From Henckelia pumila (taxonomy: Eukaryota > Streptophyta > Magnoliopsida > Lamiales > Gesneriaceae): a DNA stretch of 64,000 bases. The stretch lies in assembly GCF_033568475.1 (NCBI RefSeq), contig NC_133122.1, forward strand, positions 67,789,442-67,853,441, given 5' to 3'. How positions within the stretch are numbered: the stretch's first letter is position 1; each line of letters opens with the position of its first letter. Positions 23,577 to 36,746 of this stretch are shown piece by piece. Under the pieces are notes generated by a model. It made no database searches and had not been told where the DNA came from. It saw only the letters and a list, made by a program, of their open reading frames with translations. Made by a program: the position numbers and the translations under genes.

Positions 23577-25346
23577 CTTAATAACGTATTTTTTTTTGAA
23601 TTTGATGCCTCCGGATCAGTTCAAGTTGATTTAGTTAACATATTAGACGGTCAACGCGATCATCATAGTCTCGACAAAAATATCCCAAAATCATCCGAGG
23701 GTATAATTATATTTATTTTTCGAAACATGTTTTTGTTATATAAATTTGATGTTGTTTTAGTTATTTTTTTAACAAAATATTACATATTTGTTTGTAAGTT
23801 ATAACATATTTAATCTTTCTTATGTTATATGTTTTTCCTTTTTTTTTAAAAAAAAATATGTTTTTGTGATAACATCTTTTTCTGTATAGATTACTGGGAT
23901 ATAGGAGATCCAACATACAGATGTGATTTTTGTGGTGCGATATTCTGGTTTGAAGAGAGGTTATGTCGATGTTATAATTCTCGAAATCCTAAATATTCTC
24001 TGTGTTGTATGCATGGAAAAATAAAACTCCATTCGTTGAAAAAACCTCCTCAAGTATTGCATGGTTTATTAAATGGTGTGGGTGATAAAGGAAAACACTT
24101 TCTGGAGAATATCAGATCATACAATAATATGTTTTGTTTCACGTCGATGGGAGGGAAGATAGATTCGAGTTTAAATCAAGGTGGCTCCCCTCCAGTTTTT
24201 AAACTTCATGGTCAGAATTTTCATTTAATTGGAAGCCTACTTCCATGTGTTGGTGCATCCCCAACGTTTGCTCAGTTGTATATTTACGACACAGAAAACG
24301 AAATTACTAATCGGATTTCTACTGTCAGGTATATGTAAAAATATATGTCTTATTTTTAATTTATCATATTTGTGATTTTATTAGAAAAAATTCATTTACA
24401 TCGTAGCAAAATTTTGTTTGCAGAAAAAATATGGACACAGATAATTTGCATCTGGAGATTGTTTCAGATTTGAAGGTCATGTTAGATGAAAAAAAAAAAT
24501 TTGGTACAGTCTTTTAGGATGACCAAAGAAAAAATGATGGTAGAAGTACGATATGATATTAAATTAAGGTTGATTGGTAGAAGAGATAGGGACGACGACG
24601 ATATAGTCTTCCTTCTACTTCTGAGGTTGCTGCATTAATTGTGGGAGATTTCAATGAGTCTTTGGACGACAGAGATATTTTACTAGAAATACAAATGGGT
24701 CGACTTAAACGTATCATTGAGTTGAATCCTGCATATCACTCTTTCCAATATCCTATACTTTTACCCTATGGTGAGGATGGTTATCGAGAAGATATTCCAT
24801 TCTCGGAATCCAATTCAAGTATTGGAGAAAGAAAAAAAGTGAGTATAAGAGAATTTTTTGCTTATCGACTACATGATAGGGACATCGAATTTTCAAGTAT
24901 TTTGTCTTCGAGAAGACATTTTCAATAGTTTATTGTTGATGCATACATAATGGTTGAATCTGAAAGGTTGACATATGTTAGGATGCATAAAAAAAAATTG
25001 AGATGTGAAATGTACAAAGGTCTTCATGATGCACTTTTGCATGGTGAAACAAATGCATCTACCCAAGAAAAAAGTATTATATTGCCTTCATTTTTTACTA
25101 GGGGTGCAAGATATATGATTCAGAATTATCAAGATGCAATGGCAATATGTAAGTGGGCCGGATACCCAAATTTGTTTATTACATTTACATGTAACCCAAA
25201 ATGGACAGAAATTGTGAGATTTATCGAAGCTCGAGGATTGAGAGCCGAAGACCGTCCGGATATTGTCTCCAGAATCTTTAAAATCAAGTTGGATGCCTTG
25301 GTTAAAGATGTCCGAAAGAACAAAATATTTGGAAATGTTAAAGCAG

Positions 25347-25452
25347 GTTAAACCATTTTTTTAATTATAAGGTATTACTATTTCTGATTTTATCATAATA
25401 ATTAATATCTTTCAGTACATACTAATAAATATATATTTTTAAATTGTTTCAG
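25347..25452 (+). other. Intron in the Helitron Rep gene
   Basis: GT...TTGTTTCAG boundaries. Splicing joins GNVKA to VIYTIEFQKRG in frame, which is the conserved Helitron Rep sequence, so the intron prediction is well supported. Confidence 0.8.
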
Positions 25453-26017
25453 TTATATATACCATTGAATTCCAAAAGAGAGGATTGTCACACGCCCATA
25501 TTATGCAAAGAAGAAGAATGTCCAGTAGCAAAGACAATCGATCGTATGATTTCTTCCAAAATTCCGGATGAAAATCATGATCCTGTTTATCATGAAGCAG
25601 AACGGGATCTGATGATGCATGGTCCATGCGGTGAGGCAAGAAAAAATTCTCCATGCATGTCTGACAGTCGTTGCACAAAACATTTTCCTAAAAAATTTTT
25701 TGAATTGACATCAATTGATGAATATGGATACCCAATTTATCGACGCAGAGATAATGGGCGAAGAGTTCTAAAAAATGGTATTAATCTGGACAATGGATTT
25801 GTTGTTCCCCACAATCGTTATTTGTTGATTAGATACGGAGCTCATATGAATGTTGAGTGGTGCAACCAATCTCGTGCTATCAAATATTTGTTCAAATATA
25901 TTAATAAAGGACACGATCGTGTGACGACATTATTCTATCAGAGCTCAGGTGCTGAAAGTTAGGAAAAAAATGTTGACGAAGTTGATATTCCGATATTTTA
26001 ATTTTTTAGGTTAAAAA

Positions 26018-26065
26018 AAAAACGCCTAGGCGGGGTCACCGCCCGCCTACCGCCTAGCGCTTTTT
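26018..26065. repeat. 48-bp GC-rich hairpin inserted in the Helitron gene
   Basis: AAAAACGCCTAGGCGG is inverted as CCGCCTAGCGCTTTTT around a GC-rich loop containing GGCGGGGTCACCGCCC. It sits where Rep and helicase parts are separated. The CGCCTAGGCG core is typical of small hAT-related plant repeats, but no clear target duplication is visible. Confidence 0.5.
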
Positions 26066-28030
26066 AGAACATTGATATTTTCATACTTCACGAAACAGAT
26101 TAATACATGATTAGTTGAGGTTTGATAGAAGATCTTTATGAGAAGAACATGACAATCTCCTTAATAACTTGAACTCTGAGCAACATCATGTATATGATAT
26201 GGTGATGAATGCATTTCATTCAAATAAAGGAGGTTTTTTTTTTGTATATGGATATGGAGATACTGGAAAAACATTTTTTTGGAATACTCTATCTGCATTC
26301 TTGATCGAAGGGAGAGATTGTGTTGAATGTGGCATCCAGTGGTATTGCGTCTCTTCTTCTGCCTGGTGGAAGAACAGCTCATTCACGCTTTGCGATTCCA
26401 TTTAATCCCAATGAAAAATCAACATGCTATATCAAACAAGGAAGTCCTCTTGCGGAGCTTATTGAAAAATCTAAGATTATCATTTGGGATGAATCTCCAA
26501 TGATGCATAAGTTCTGTTTTGAAGCTTTAGATAAAATCATGAAAGATATAATGCGATTTGTCAATCCTTCAAGCCTTTAGTTGCCATTTTGGGGGAAAAC
26601 TATTGTTTTGGGTGCCGATTTTCATCAAATATTACCTGTTATTCCAAGAGGTAGTAGGCAAGATATTGTTCTCGCGACCATAAATTCTTCGTATATCTTG
26701 AGGCACTTCACGGTTTTGAGATTAACGAAAAACATGCGACTACAAACTTTAGATTCTGATGAAGAAGTGCTAAAACAAAGCAATTTTTTGATTTGATTGC
26801 TAACATATGAGATGAAAAATCGGAGAACAAAATGATGGTTATGCAACAATCGATATTTCTGATGACCTTTTTCTGAAATATTGTAATGATTCTATTGCAT
26901 AGATAGTCGAGAGTACATTTCCATCATCAAACATTTATATTGGTAATAGTGCATATTTTCAGCAGAGAGCTATTTTGGCACCGACTCTTGATGTCGTTCA
27001 ATCCTTAAATGAATACATGATATCTCTTAATCATTCTGAGGGAAGATTGTATTTAAGTTCTGATACAGCATGCCACTCGGATGAAAGCTTTGGTTTATTG
27101 CATGATGTCCACACCCCTGAATACTTGAATGGGATAAAATTTTCTGGAGTACCAAATCACGTGTTGAACTTGAAAGTTGAAATTTCGGTTATGTTGCTGC
27201 GGAACATAGATCATTCTATTGCAATGACACTAGATTGATAGTGATGAGGCTCGAAAAATATGTTTTGGAGGGACAAATTCTGCCTGAAGTAATGCGGGTC
27301 AAAAAGTGCTTATTCCAAGAATATCTTTGACACCTTCTGATCCAAGACTTCCTTTTGAATTTCAAAGAAGACAGTATCCTTTGATTGTATCATATGCAAT
27401 GACAATCAACAAAAGTCAGGGTCAATCATTGTCTCGTGTAGGACTTTTTCTGAGGAATTCTGTGTTTAGTCATGGTCAGTTGTATGTTGCTGTGTCTAGG
27501 GTTACCAATCCTAAGGGTCTCAAAATCTTGATCTGTGATGGCAAAACCAACCAGAAAAATTCAACAACAAACATTGTTTTTAAGGAAGTTTTCCATAATT
27601 TATAAGATAATTTGTTTGTTTTTTAATTGTATGATATATAATCCATTTAACTAATTTTAATTTCAATTATTTGTTAAAATGTTCATTCATACAATTTTTA
27701 ATAATTAATTGTATAAAATAACATCATTTAAAACGCGCACACGACATGTGTTTTATTTAAAGATTGTCTTTTATAGCTTTAAAAAAAATTTCCACATTAT
27801 TCTTATTAGTCATTGTTTTCAGATTCAAAATTTTACACACCACCCACCAATTTAATAATACTACACTCGAGATATAATTCATGCATCACACGAATGGAAT
27901 ACTAGTTTATATAAGAGTAGTGTTTATTTATTTAATTAAATATAATTAAGTATGTTATTTATTCTAATCTATATTTTATTAGCATATCTCTATGTATCAC
28001 TATATTTTTAACATTATTATTATGTATAGT

Positions 28031-28574
28031 GAGTTTACTGCACCAAACCCCCTGTGAAATATTGAAAATACATATGTATCCTCTGTGAAATTTTAATAGG
28101 CTAGGGAACCTAGTCTTTTTGTAATAGTTGCACGTTTAAACCTTGCCACGGTGAGTTATTGAGCACGCATTGTTACGATGCCTAATCAACTATTTCTGAT
28201 AATATTATGTCTATGGTACAATATTAGGTCTATAGTACGAAAATGTCCTTCTTTTATTGTAGTATTTTTCATATTTACTCAAATACATCACGTGTATTTG
28301 TGAAAAAAAATTATGTATTCCGACGTAGGTGGTGTATTTGAGTATATATGAAAATTATTACAATAATAGAAGGTCATTTTTGTATCATAATCCTAATATT
28401 ATTATAAAAAATGGTTATTTTGGCGCAAAAACAACATGTATTTAACAAAATAATCGCGGCAAGGATTAAACGTGCAACTATTACAAAAGGTTAAGGGCTG
28501 AGATGCCTATTTAAATTTCACAGGAAAAGTGTGTTTTTTTAATATTTCACAAGGGGGTTTGATGCAATAAATTC
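28031..28574. mobile_element. Mutator-type MITE with long inverted repeats, 544 bp
   Basis: The outer ~120 or more bases at each end are inverted copies: left GAGTTTACTGCACCAAACCC, right end reversed GAATTTATTGCATCAAACCC. The 10-base direct repeat TATGTATAGT flanks it exactly at 28021-28030 and 28575-28584, fitting a 9-10 bp Mutator-type duplication. No coding capacity. A related, more diverged copy lies at the right edge of the window. Confidence 0.85.
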
Positions 28575-28883
28575 TATGTATAGTACTGCAGTTTTTCTTA
28601 CCACTTTAGAAAAGTATTCTATTGTAATATAACCTCTTAATCAAGTATTATGTATAAATTTTTAGAATGTCTCTAATCACCAGTTACGTACACAATTAAG
28701 AAATTTCAACTATATATATATAAATATTGATCGCCAAACAAAACTTATAGTGGTGATTTGTATTTAATCATGATGTTACTGTTACTGCCCAGGTCTTACT
28801 TTTCAATTATAATCAGGCCATGCAAGATTTGTATCTTGTGCAACAGGGGCCGAGGATTCCTTCTTTGCTTCGGTGGGAAGTGT

Positions 28884-30423
28884 TGTCACGCCCCGAAATA
28901 GGGCCTAGTTGATATCGGCGTTGTTTAAGAATTTAACATTGAAACAACAAGCCTCGTAGTACAAATCATGCCAAAAATCAATTTATTTCATAAACCATAA
29001 CTGTTTTTACAGAGAAAAAACACAAGTGCGACAATGCGGAAGCGAAACTGAAATTTAAAGTAAAAAATATTTCTTCAACTTGAACTGATCCGTCCTTACG
29101 AACCCCAGAACATATTCTGTTCTTTGTCATCTAACTCATCTTCATTCTTATCTGGGGAGGGAGAGTAAAGAGGTGAGTATTTTGAAAAACACTCAGCAAG
29201 TGGGGGCCGATCGAGCATGATAAACACCCAAATATATTTACATGTACACATGTATATTTCATAATCTCGAAATAAAATAAGCATGCTGAATCTGACACAA
29301 ATACGAAACAAACATTGCACTGTTAATTATCTCATTTTTCGTGGTTTAGTGATCAGTCCCATATATGTTACTCCTCTAAGGGGCGAGGCCAAAAGAACGG
29401 TTATTATAACCCACCGCATCATGGCCATATCAAATCAAATCAAATCATCGGAAATTTCTTAATCATTTCTAAATCGACTCTTAACAGTGCATCTCAAATA
29501 TTTCCAAATAACTCTAACATGCTTCAAATAATATCATGAATAGCCAACAAATTGCATATCAAAGTGAAACGAATATACGTATCATGCCGATCGAATTTTC
29601 AAAAGAATAAGTGATTTATTTTATGAAGCTTAACTCACACACACAAATGAATATAAGTGTAGAAACATATATCACACAAAAGAAAGATAGAAGCCCACTT
29701 ACCGTACTATGAAAATCGTGTAGGAAAATAGGATAGAAAATCTGCACGTGAAATGGACAGAATGCTTCTTCGAAATTGGACAGAAAATGCAATCCCTCGA
29801 TCAAGTTTCGGCGCAACTTCATATAGATTTCTGGATTTTTATTGTTGTAGGCGACGACTTCCAAAATCAGTGCAAATTCAGGTAAAATACTCCTTCGAAT
29901 TTGGACAGAATTATGCTCGAAAATGGACAGGAATTCTAGTTCAAACTTTGGACACAAAACTCCTTCGAACTGATGTCGCGTTCCGAGTTTTCTGGGTAGC
30001 CTTGAAGATCGACACCGAGCAGAATTTCGGAGCTTTGAACGGTTGATGTGTGCTTCGAATTTAGAAGGGAATTAGGCTATATAAGAACCTTGATATATGG
30101 ATAGATTTCAGCAACTCCTACTCATCCAAAATGGCAACAAACTAGAGCTCAAGAAAACGAAAATAACACAACTTGATGCTCGAAAAAGTGGCAGATTCTT
30201 GCTTGATTTTTGGGTACTCGAAGTGTGTGATTTCCCTTCAGCCTTGGCCACTGCTTATAGGCTATGAAATGGAAGCTAAAACACTCCCCATTCACTGACA
30301 ATAATTCCAATTAACAGCAATTATTCCTATTGATTTATGTTGTTACAACTCTTGACTACTGTTACTACTCTTCAGTTTGCGGTTATGGCTCTTCATTGCT
30401 TGCTTGGAGGCTGGCTTCTCACA
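28884..30423 (-). repeat. 3' LTR of the 28.9-40.5 kb chromovirus
   Basis: Plus-strand ends TGTCACGCCCCG...CTTCTCACA. Preceded on the minus strand by a purine tract (GGAGGATGGGA at 30424-30434). Pairs with 38930-40470. Confidence 0.9.
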
Positions 30424-30968
30424 TCCCATCCTCCTTATTGAGAGTTTCGTCCTCGAAACTTGAGTCGAACTGCTCTTCAAAAAGATATGGATATTGTTTC
30501 CGTATCTTTTCTTCAAGTTTCCATGTGGCTTCTCTTTCAAAATGATTAGACCACTGCACTTTAACGTAGGAAATGGTCCGTCGCCTCAGCACTTGGTCCT
30601 TTGTATCCAAAATTCGAATAGGAACCTCTTCATACTTTAGTTCCTCATTCAAATTCCCTTCTATTACGAGGGGTTCAATTTTAAGGACATGACTTGGGTC
30701 CGAAATATACTTTTTTAGTTGTGAAACGTGGAAAACATTGTGAATCCTTGACATATATGGTGGTAATGCCAGTCTATATGCCAATGTCCCCACTTTGTCC
30801 AGAATCTCGAATGGTCCGACATATCTCGAGTTTAACTTCCCAGTTTTTCCCATTGAATTGTGGTTGATATAAAACACTAAGTTTCACCATAAAAACCATA
30901 TCTTGTTGGAAACTCTTCGAAATTTGTAATATATCAAATCTTGATTGAAATTGATGCGAGGTTGGCAC
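30419..30968 (-). pseudogene. Pol C-terminus (integrase tail and chromodomain) remnant
   Basis: Minus-strand frame with YVGPFEILDKVGTLAYRLALP and IHNVFHVSQLKKYI, the conserved integrase C-terminal linker, then ILDTKDQVLRRRTISYVKVQW and EREATWKLEE, a chromodomain. The chromodomain targets integration to modified histones. The N-terminal part is out of frame beyond about 30877 and the catalytic integrase, RT and gag are missing. The frame ends about four bases inside the LTR border. Confidence 0.9.
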
Positions 30969-31575
30969 TTAACATCTGTTGGATCATAATCTCAATCAAG
31001 CTCTTTGTTTAATTGAACTTACATTCGTCCTTATGTGTATTTCTTCTATTGTAAGACTATAGTCTTAACTTAAACTAAATAAGACCATGATTTACCTATT
31101 TTGTAAATTCTGAATTGACATACAACATCCACTTAAAATATTAATGAATTCTACTCTAAGCATTCGAATCTTAGTTTTTCAGAAGTGACAATGATTGAAG
31201 GGAATTGAATAGATTTTCCATCATGAAATAATAAAAATAGAATATTTATTGTATTTATGATTATTTCATCACAAACCAAGGATTTTGATATCTGAAACAA
31301 ATTAATGATAGAAAAGAAATAAAAATTAATTTACTTAGTATAACCAATATGATTATGGAAACTAAGTAAAATAATTTGAATAATAGAAGTGTGTTATGGA
31401 TTTTATCATGTAGACGAGGAAGTGAATATGAAAAGCTCGAATATGTGAATTATCAAAAAAATTAACCATATCAGTTAAACAAATGAATCACCTACGTCAA
31501 ATGGTATGACCAGGTAACGTAATCAATTGTGATGAGATAAATATAGTTGAATAATGATGTACAAAACTTTGTAAC
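30969..31575 (-). other. Remaining chromovirus interior left of the nested element
   Basis: AT-rich, no coding similarity recognised. Continues across the nested element at 37627. Confidence 0.4.
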
Positions 31576-33044
31576 TGATAAGTGAAATTTGTGAACTTAA
31601 TTTATATATGATTTAACTTGGATTTTTTGATATATCGAGTGGATATTATGTGTATTTGTTGTTATTTTTGTGAGTTGCAAGGATTTGAGGAAAAATAATA
31701 AGAAGAAGCGGAAGGACGAATTATGAGCAGCAACTTCAGAAATTTACTAGGAATGTTTGAGAAGTCCAAATCCAATCTTTACCATTCATAATAACATTTA
31801 GGATGTTTTCAAGATTCTGTAAGACTTTCAGCTCAATCCGACGGTTATTTTGGGGGATATGATTTTTTGAAAATTGTCGCGCGCTGCAGAACAGCACATG
31901 CGAGAGTCATGCGCCCCCGCGCCATCGCTGGACGTGAAAAGAATTGTAAATTCGAAGCTCATGCACGCCCACGCTGTTCCATAGGCGCGCCCGCGCTACT
32001 CTGTGTGAGAAATTGGCAGATTTTTGCAACTTTAAAACTCTCGATTTGTCGAGCTTTCTTTGACGGGCTTCGAGGACATATAAAATAGATTTCAAAGACA
32101 CAATAGGAGAGGGGAGCCGCACAAACATCAGCCACACAACACAGAAAAATTCAGAGATTTGGATCGTGAATTGAGAGAAGAAATCTGGACAAGAACTTGA
32201 AGAACAATCAAAGAACGAAGACGAAGATCGATCGACCAGACACGACATTGAATATTCGGATTTGTTTTCTTCCTTTTGAGCTTATTATTATTAAATTGAT
32301 GTCTATATTTCTGAACATGATTTATTTTTGCAAGAATTTGAGTATGAACTAAACTTTTCATAGTCTAGAAGTTGATGTAGCCTGGTTGAGACACTTTTAC
32401 GAATTCTTAATTTTATTGGATTGAATCTCCCTAAATTAATTTTTTTTCTAGTTTTGATAGTATTTTCAATTACTTGATCAATAATTGGACTGTTATATTT
32501 ATTCGAAATCATTGGTCGGGAGAGGGGATTTTGAATAGGATCATTAGAAATTACACCGTTAATTGTTTATATAGCTCGGGAGAGTATATAGCGTTAATGG
32601 AGTCTTAGGAAGAAATTTTTTTTACACATATCACTACGATTAGATTTTTAATAGAGATATTGGAATTGAATCGTAGTTGATCCATATTATTTGTTGCTCG
32701 GGAGAGGAAAATAATACACTTAAGTGTTCTTGGTTATTAATTGAATAGAATGCATGAAAATAAGTTAATTAGAAGTAGTTGTTGTTGAAACCAGGTGAAA
32801 TCAATACCTCTAGACCATTTCTCCTCTGATTGACAATTTTTGAAAATTGTGTGCTTGATATTAAAATCTATTGATTATTTTATTTTTCTGCAAACCTTTC
32901 AAATATTAATTTTCTAGATAAAATTAGGACTATATTAATTACAAGTACTGAATATTTTTATATTACTCCTCGTGGGATCGACACTTTACTCATTCTTTAC
33001 TAAAACTTGACAATCGTGCGCTTGCGGGAACAAATTCTGCAACA
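31576..33044 (+). repeat. 5' LTR of the Athila-type element, 1469 bp
   Basis: Full-length LTR, including the segment about 32411-32990 that is missing from its partner. Contains repeated GCTCGGGAGAG stretches near 32573 and 32697. Confidence 0.9.
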
Positions 33045-33050
33045 AGTTTT

Positions 33051-33068
33051 TGGCGCCGTTGCCGGGGA
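33051..33068 (+). promoter_or_regulatory. Primer binding site, Athila type
   Basis: TGGCGCCGTTGCCGGGGA, six bases after the 5' LTR, the classic Athila-lineage primer site. Confidence 0.9.
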
Positions 33069-33174
33069 GTAATTTTTTATTTTGTTTAGTCTTGTTACCA
33101 ATTAGTATAAGTTTTAATTTAGAGCTTTTATTTATTTTAATTTACGTTACTTATTGATCTCTTTCTGTTCTTGA

Positions 33175-35491
33175 TTGCAGTTTATGAGAAGATCTCAAAG
33201 TGCAAATTCACTACTTTTTTATCCGGATATCGAGCGAACTGCACGTGCTTTTAGAAGAGCGAGAAGAGAAGAAGTTGATAGAATGGCAGAAGAGAATGTG
33301 AATCAAGCTCCCTTGGTGCCAATTAGAGATCATTTCCGGCCGACGATCGAGGCTCACTATTCTAAAATCGCTCGAGGGACGATAAATGCAAACAACTTTG
33401 AACTGAAGCCGGCGTTGATCAACATGGTTCAACAGAACCAATTTAATGGGAGTGCAACTGCTGATCCTCATCTACACCTGCGGACCTTCTTGGAGATTAC
33501 TGATACGGTAAAGATGAACGGTGTTCCTGAGGATATTATTCGCTTACGGTTATTTCTTTTTTCTCTCAGAGACCAGGCAATGAGTTGGCTACAATCACTG
33601 CCATTGGGCAACATAACTACTTGGGAGGAAATGACGGTCAAGTTTCTTGCGAAATACTTTCCACCGGACAAATCCACTCAACTGAAGATAGAAATCAACA
33701 CTTTCAGACAGATGGGTTCTGAGCAACTCTACGAGGCGTGATAAAGGTATAAAGATTTACTTAGACATTGTCCTAACCATAATTTTGCAGATTGGGAAGA
33801 AATCGAGCTTTTATACAATGGTTTAAACACGCCTACAAGGATGTCAGTGGATTCTGCAGCTGGGGGGACAATCTTTTCAAAGGACCCCATTCAGGCCTAT
33901 GATATGCTGAACAAATGACGATCAATAGTTATCAATGTCCATCTGAACGTATGGGAGTCAAGAAAGCGGTGTATGCAGTGCATCCTCTGACCTCAATAAC
34001 CGCACAATTATCTACACTAACTACGCAAGTCGCTGCATTGAACAAGGTGAGTGTCGCAGATCCAGCAGGTGTGCAGGTTGTCATCGAGGAATCTCATCCT
34101 CATGAACAAGCTCAGTACATCAATCAAAGAGGTTATGGAGGCTATAGAGGTAATCCTGTTCCCAATACTTATTACCCTAGTTTGCGAAATCATAAAAAAT
34201 TTTCTTACACTAACAATAACAATGTGTTGAATCCTCCGGCGTACAATACAAATAAGGGTGAAGGTAAGCCTCCTTTGGAGGATGTTGTTAATACTTTTGT
34301 GCAGGAATCGAGCAAGAGGATGGCGAGAATTGAGTCTCGCCTGGACAGCCTAGAGACACATGTGGCCAACATGGGCGCTGTGCTTCAATCCATGGAGACT
34401 AGAATTGAGAAGCTGGTGAATGCCTTGAAAGATAACAACAGAGGCCAGTTTCCAAGCAACACAGAGGTAAATCCGAAGGAGTAGTGTAATGCTATCATGT
34501 TGAGGAGTGGGAAGCAAGTTAATAATGAAGAAGGCAAACCTGAGAGCAAGACGTCTCAAAAAACTGCAGTTGAAGAGAAGGAAGTCGAGGAGAAAGATAC
34601 TGAATTTGAGCAGAAACTGATGTACAAGCCTCCACTTCCATATCCCCAAAGATTCAAGAAGAAGGCTTTGGATGAGCAGTTCTCCAAATTTTTTGATATT
34701 TTCAAGAAGATTCATATCAACATCCACTTTGCTGATTCTTTGGAAAAAATGCCGAACTATGCAAAGTTCATCAAAGAGGTGATGTCCAAGAAAAAGAGGC
34801 TGCTAGAGAACAAGGTGGTGAATTTGACTGAAGAGTGCAGTGCGGTGTTACAAAAGAAAATGCCACAAAAGCTGAAAGATCCAGAGAATTTTACTATTAC
34901 TTGTTCTATTGATGGATCTCATTTTACTACTGCATTATGTGATTAGGGGCCAGTATTAATTTAATGTCATTGTCTATTTACAGGGCCTTGGATCTTGGAG
35001 AGATGAAGCCGACATCGATCACTCTGCAGTTAGCAGATAGAAGCATCAAGTATCCACGAGGTGTTGTCGAAGATGTACTCATCAAGGTGGATAAATTTAT
35101 CTTTTCGGTGGATTTTGTGATTCTGGATATGGAATAAGAGCACGTCACACCATTGATTTTTGGGAGACCATTTTTGGCTACTGCGGATGCAAAAATTGAA
35201 GTGAAGAATGGTGAATTGTCGATGGGTATGGAAGGCGAACGAGTAAGTTTTAATATATTCATGAAGGCACCTAATCCACCCATCGAGGAATTATATATGA
35301 TTGAGTCAGTTGTGAAGTTGGAGGGCTGTCAAAGAGCTGATATTGCGGTTGATTCATCAAAGAAGAGAGAGCCAAGTTCACCAAAGAAGAAGGCCACGAA
35401 AAAGAAAGAAAAATTTAAAAGGCAGTTCGTGGAATATATTTGGATGGTGAAGAAAAAGGGAAAATCCTCCAACAAGACTGAACCGGGCTAG
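33175..35491 (+). pseudogene. Athila-type gag plus protease-like pseudogene
   Basis: The first segment (33175-33741) is the Athila gag core: FELKPALINMVQQNQFNG, HLHLRTFLEI, RLFLFSLRDQAMSWLQSLP and EMTVKFLAKYFPP, forming the capsid. It ends at adjacent stops (TGA TAA) where related proteins continue with a Trp-Glu pair. Later segments at 33915-34484 and 34497-34946 carry a Gln/Asn-rich linker, coiled-coil-like acidic-basic stretches and LMYKPPLPYPQRF. A one-base deletion near 34943 shifts the GASINLM aspartic-protease-like motif out of frame. The final segment (35153-35491) contains LIFGRPFLATADAKIEV. No RT follows. Gag would package the element RNA; this copy is dead. Confidence 0.85.
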
Positions 35492-36746
35492 AACCAGAGT
35501 ATAGTCGGGCTATGTCCTATAAACTAAGCGCTTCTTGGGAGGTAAGCCAAGCTATTTTTATTTATTTTCTTTATTTTTATTTGTTAATTTTAGTTGTTTT
35601 TGTTTTATTTTTTTTTAGCATGAGGATACTAGACATCAATAATAATTTTGAGTTGTGTAGGTGAAAATTTTGAAGCATGAAGAGTTTCGATGTTACCCCT
35701 GAAGAAGAGTATTGAATGATAAAGATGGTACCGAAAACTGACGCTCGGTGTCCAAGGTATGTGTCCTTGTTTTTATTTAATACTGTACATTGAGGACAAT
35801 GCATACTTTAAGTTGGGGGGAATGTGTGAAATTTGAAAATTTTCATGAGTTAGGTTGAGTTGAAGACATAATATGTAATTGTGATTGGCCTGTGATGAAA
35901 ATAATTTTTGTGCTAAAAAGTCAGTGTTAGCTATATTTAATCTTGAGTTCTCACAATTATGCACGAATGTCATGATTTTCAATACTCCTAGCAATTAGAG
36001 AAAAATTATGTGGATTTGTGATGTGGATTAGATGATTTGATTTTTAACTCTTGTGATTTTTGCTTGAAACTGAGGTAGATTTTTATAAACACGGAAGTGA
36101 TTTAGGCGTTTTCGAATCTATTGAGCCTTTTTAGTCACTCTATATTCTTCAAAATACAAAAACAAAATATGAGTAGCTAAAAAGTTCAAAAAAAAGTAAT
36201 GACGGAGAAAGTAAGGTGAGGGGAGACCTTGAAAAAAAAATGGATTGAAATTTTAGTCCAAAAACACGGCTAAAGATGGAGAATGTATGGAGTAGAAGGA
36301 ATCCTAGATGGAATTATCTGGAAATGCAATGCAAGTAATATTTTTAGCTACTCAATACTGCCCAAATTGAAAAGTATTCATTCCCTTTGCTTGAATCTTG
36401 AGTCTTTTACCATTGATACATATCTGGATACTTGTCTCTTGCTAAATTGCTTGAACTAAATGATATCCGAAAAATTCCTTTTGATATGTGCAAATAAAGA
36501 TTGAAATTGGTTGATTGAATTTTGAAACTTGAGGGCGAAGTTAATGATTTTACGAAGCTTATAGATTTCATGATTTTATCGAAAGTTAGGTGGGTAGATG
36601 AAATTGGCTAATCACACACACACGAAAACTCTTGAGAAAATTAGCCGACATGTGGATTGAATCTAGGAATATAAAATTCGGAGGCCGATTATATTACTCA
36701 TTATTGTTTTGCTCGGGACTAGCAAAAATCTAAGTTTGGGGGAATT
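35492..36746 (+). other. 3' non-coding interior of the Athila-type element
   Basis: Starts with the AGCGCTTCTTGGGAGGTAAG stretch commonly seen after gag in such elements, then AT-rich sequence ending in the purine tract AAGTTTGGGGGAAT at 36733-36746. No coding region. Confidence 0.6.

Larger units (their letters stand above)
23140..27605 (+). pseudogene. Helitron RepHel (rolling-circle Rep plus PIF1-like helicase) pseudogene
   Basis: Order matches plant Helitron proteins. Probable N-terminal exons lie near 23150-23480. The Helitron-like N domain runs 23885-24330 (FTSMGGKIDSSLNQG, KLHGQNFHLIGSLLP, FAQLYIYDTENE) and continues at 24640-25346 (ITFTCNPKW). After an intron at 25347-25452 comes the Rep HUH motif GLSHAHI (about 25480) and the Rep tyrosine segment IKYLFKYINKG (about 25880). 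The helicase follows from 26170, with Walker A YGDTGKT (G to D relative to GGTGKT), Walker B IIWDESPM and a C-terminal [13 protein letters not shown]. Frameshifts and stops occur at about 24515, 24928, 25490, 25962, 26340, 26580 and 27237, and the region between Rep and helicase is largely deleted. Normal role: nicking, strand displacement and rolling-circle transposition. Confidence 0.9.
23140..27905 (+). mobile_element. Decayed Helitron
   Basis: Contains a Rep/helicase gene remnant (23140-27605) and a plausible 3' end: an ATGCATCACACGAATG weak stem followed by ACTAG at 27901-27905 and then T, as expected for Helitrons that end CTRR and insert between A and T. The 5' TC end was not found, so the left limit is the first coding-like exon. 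Disrupted throughout. Confidence 0.65.
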
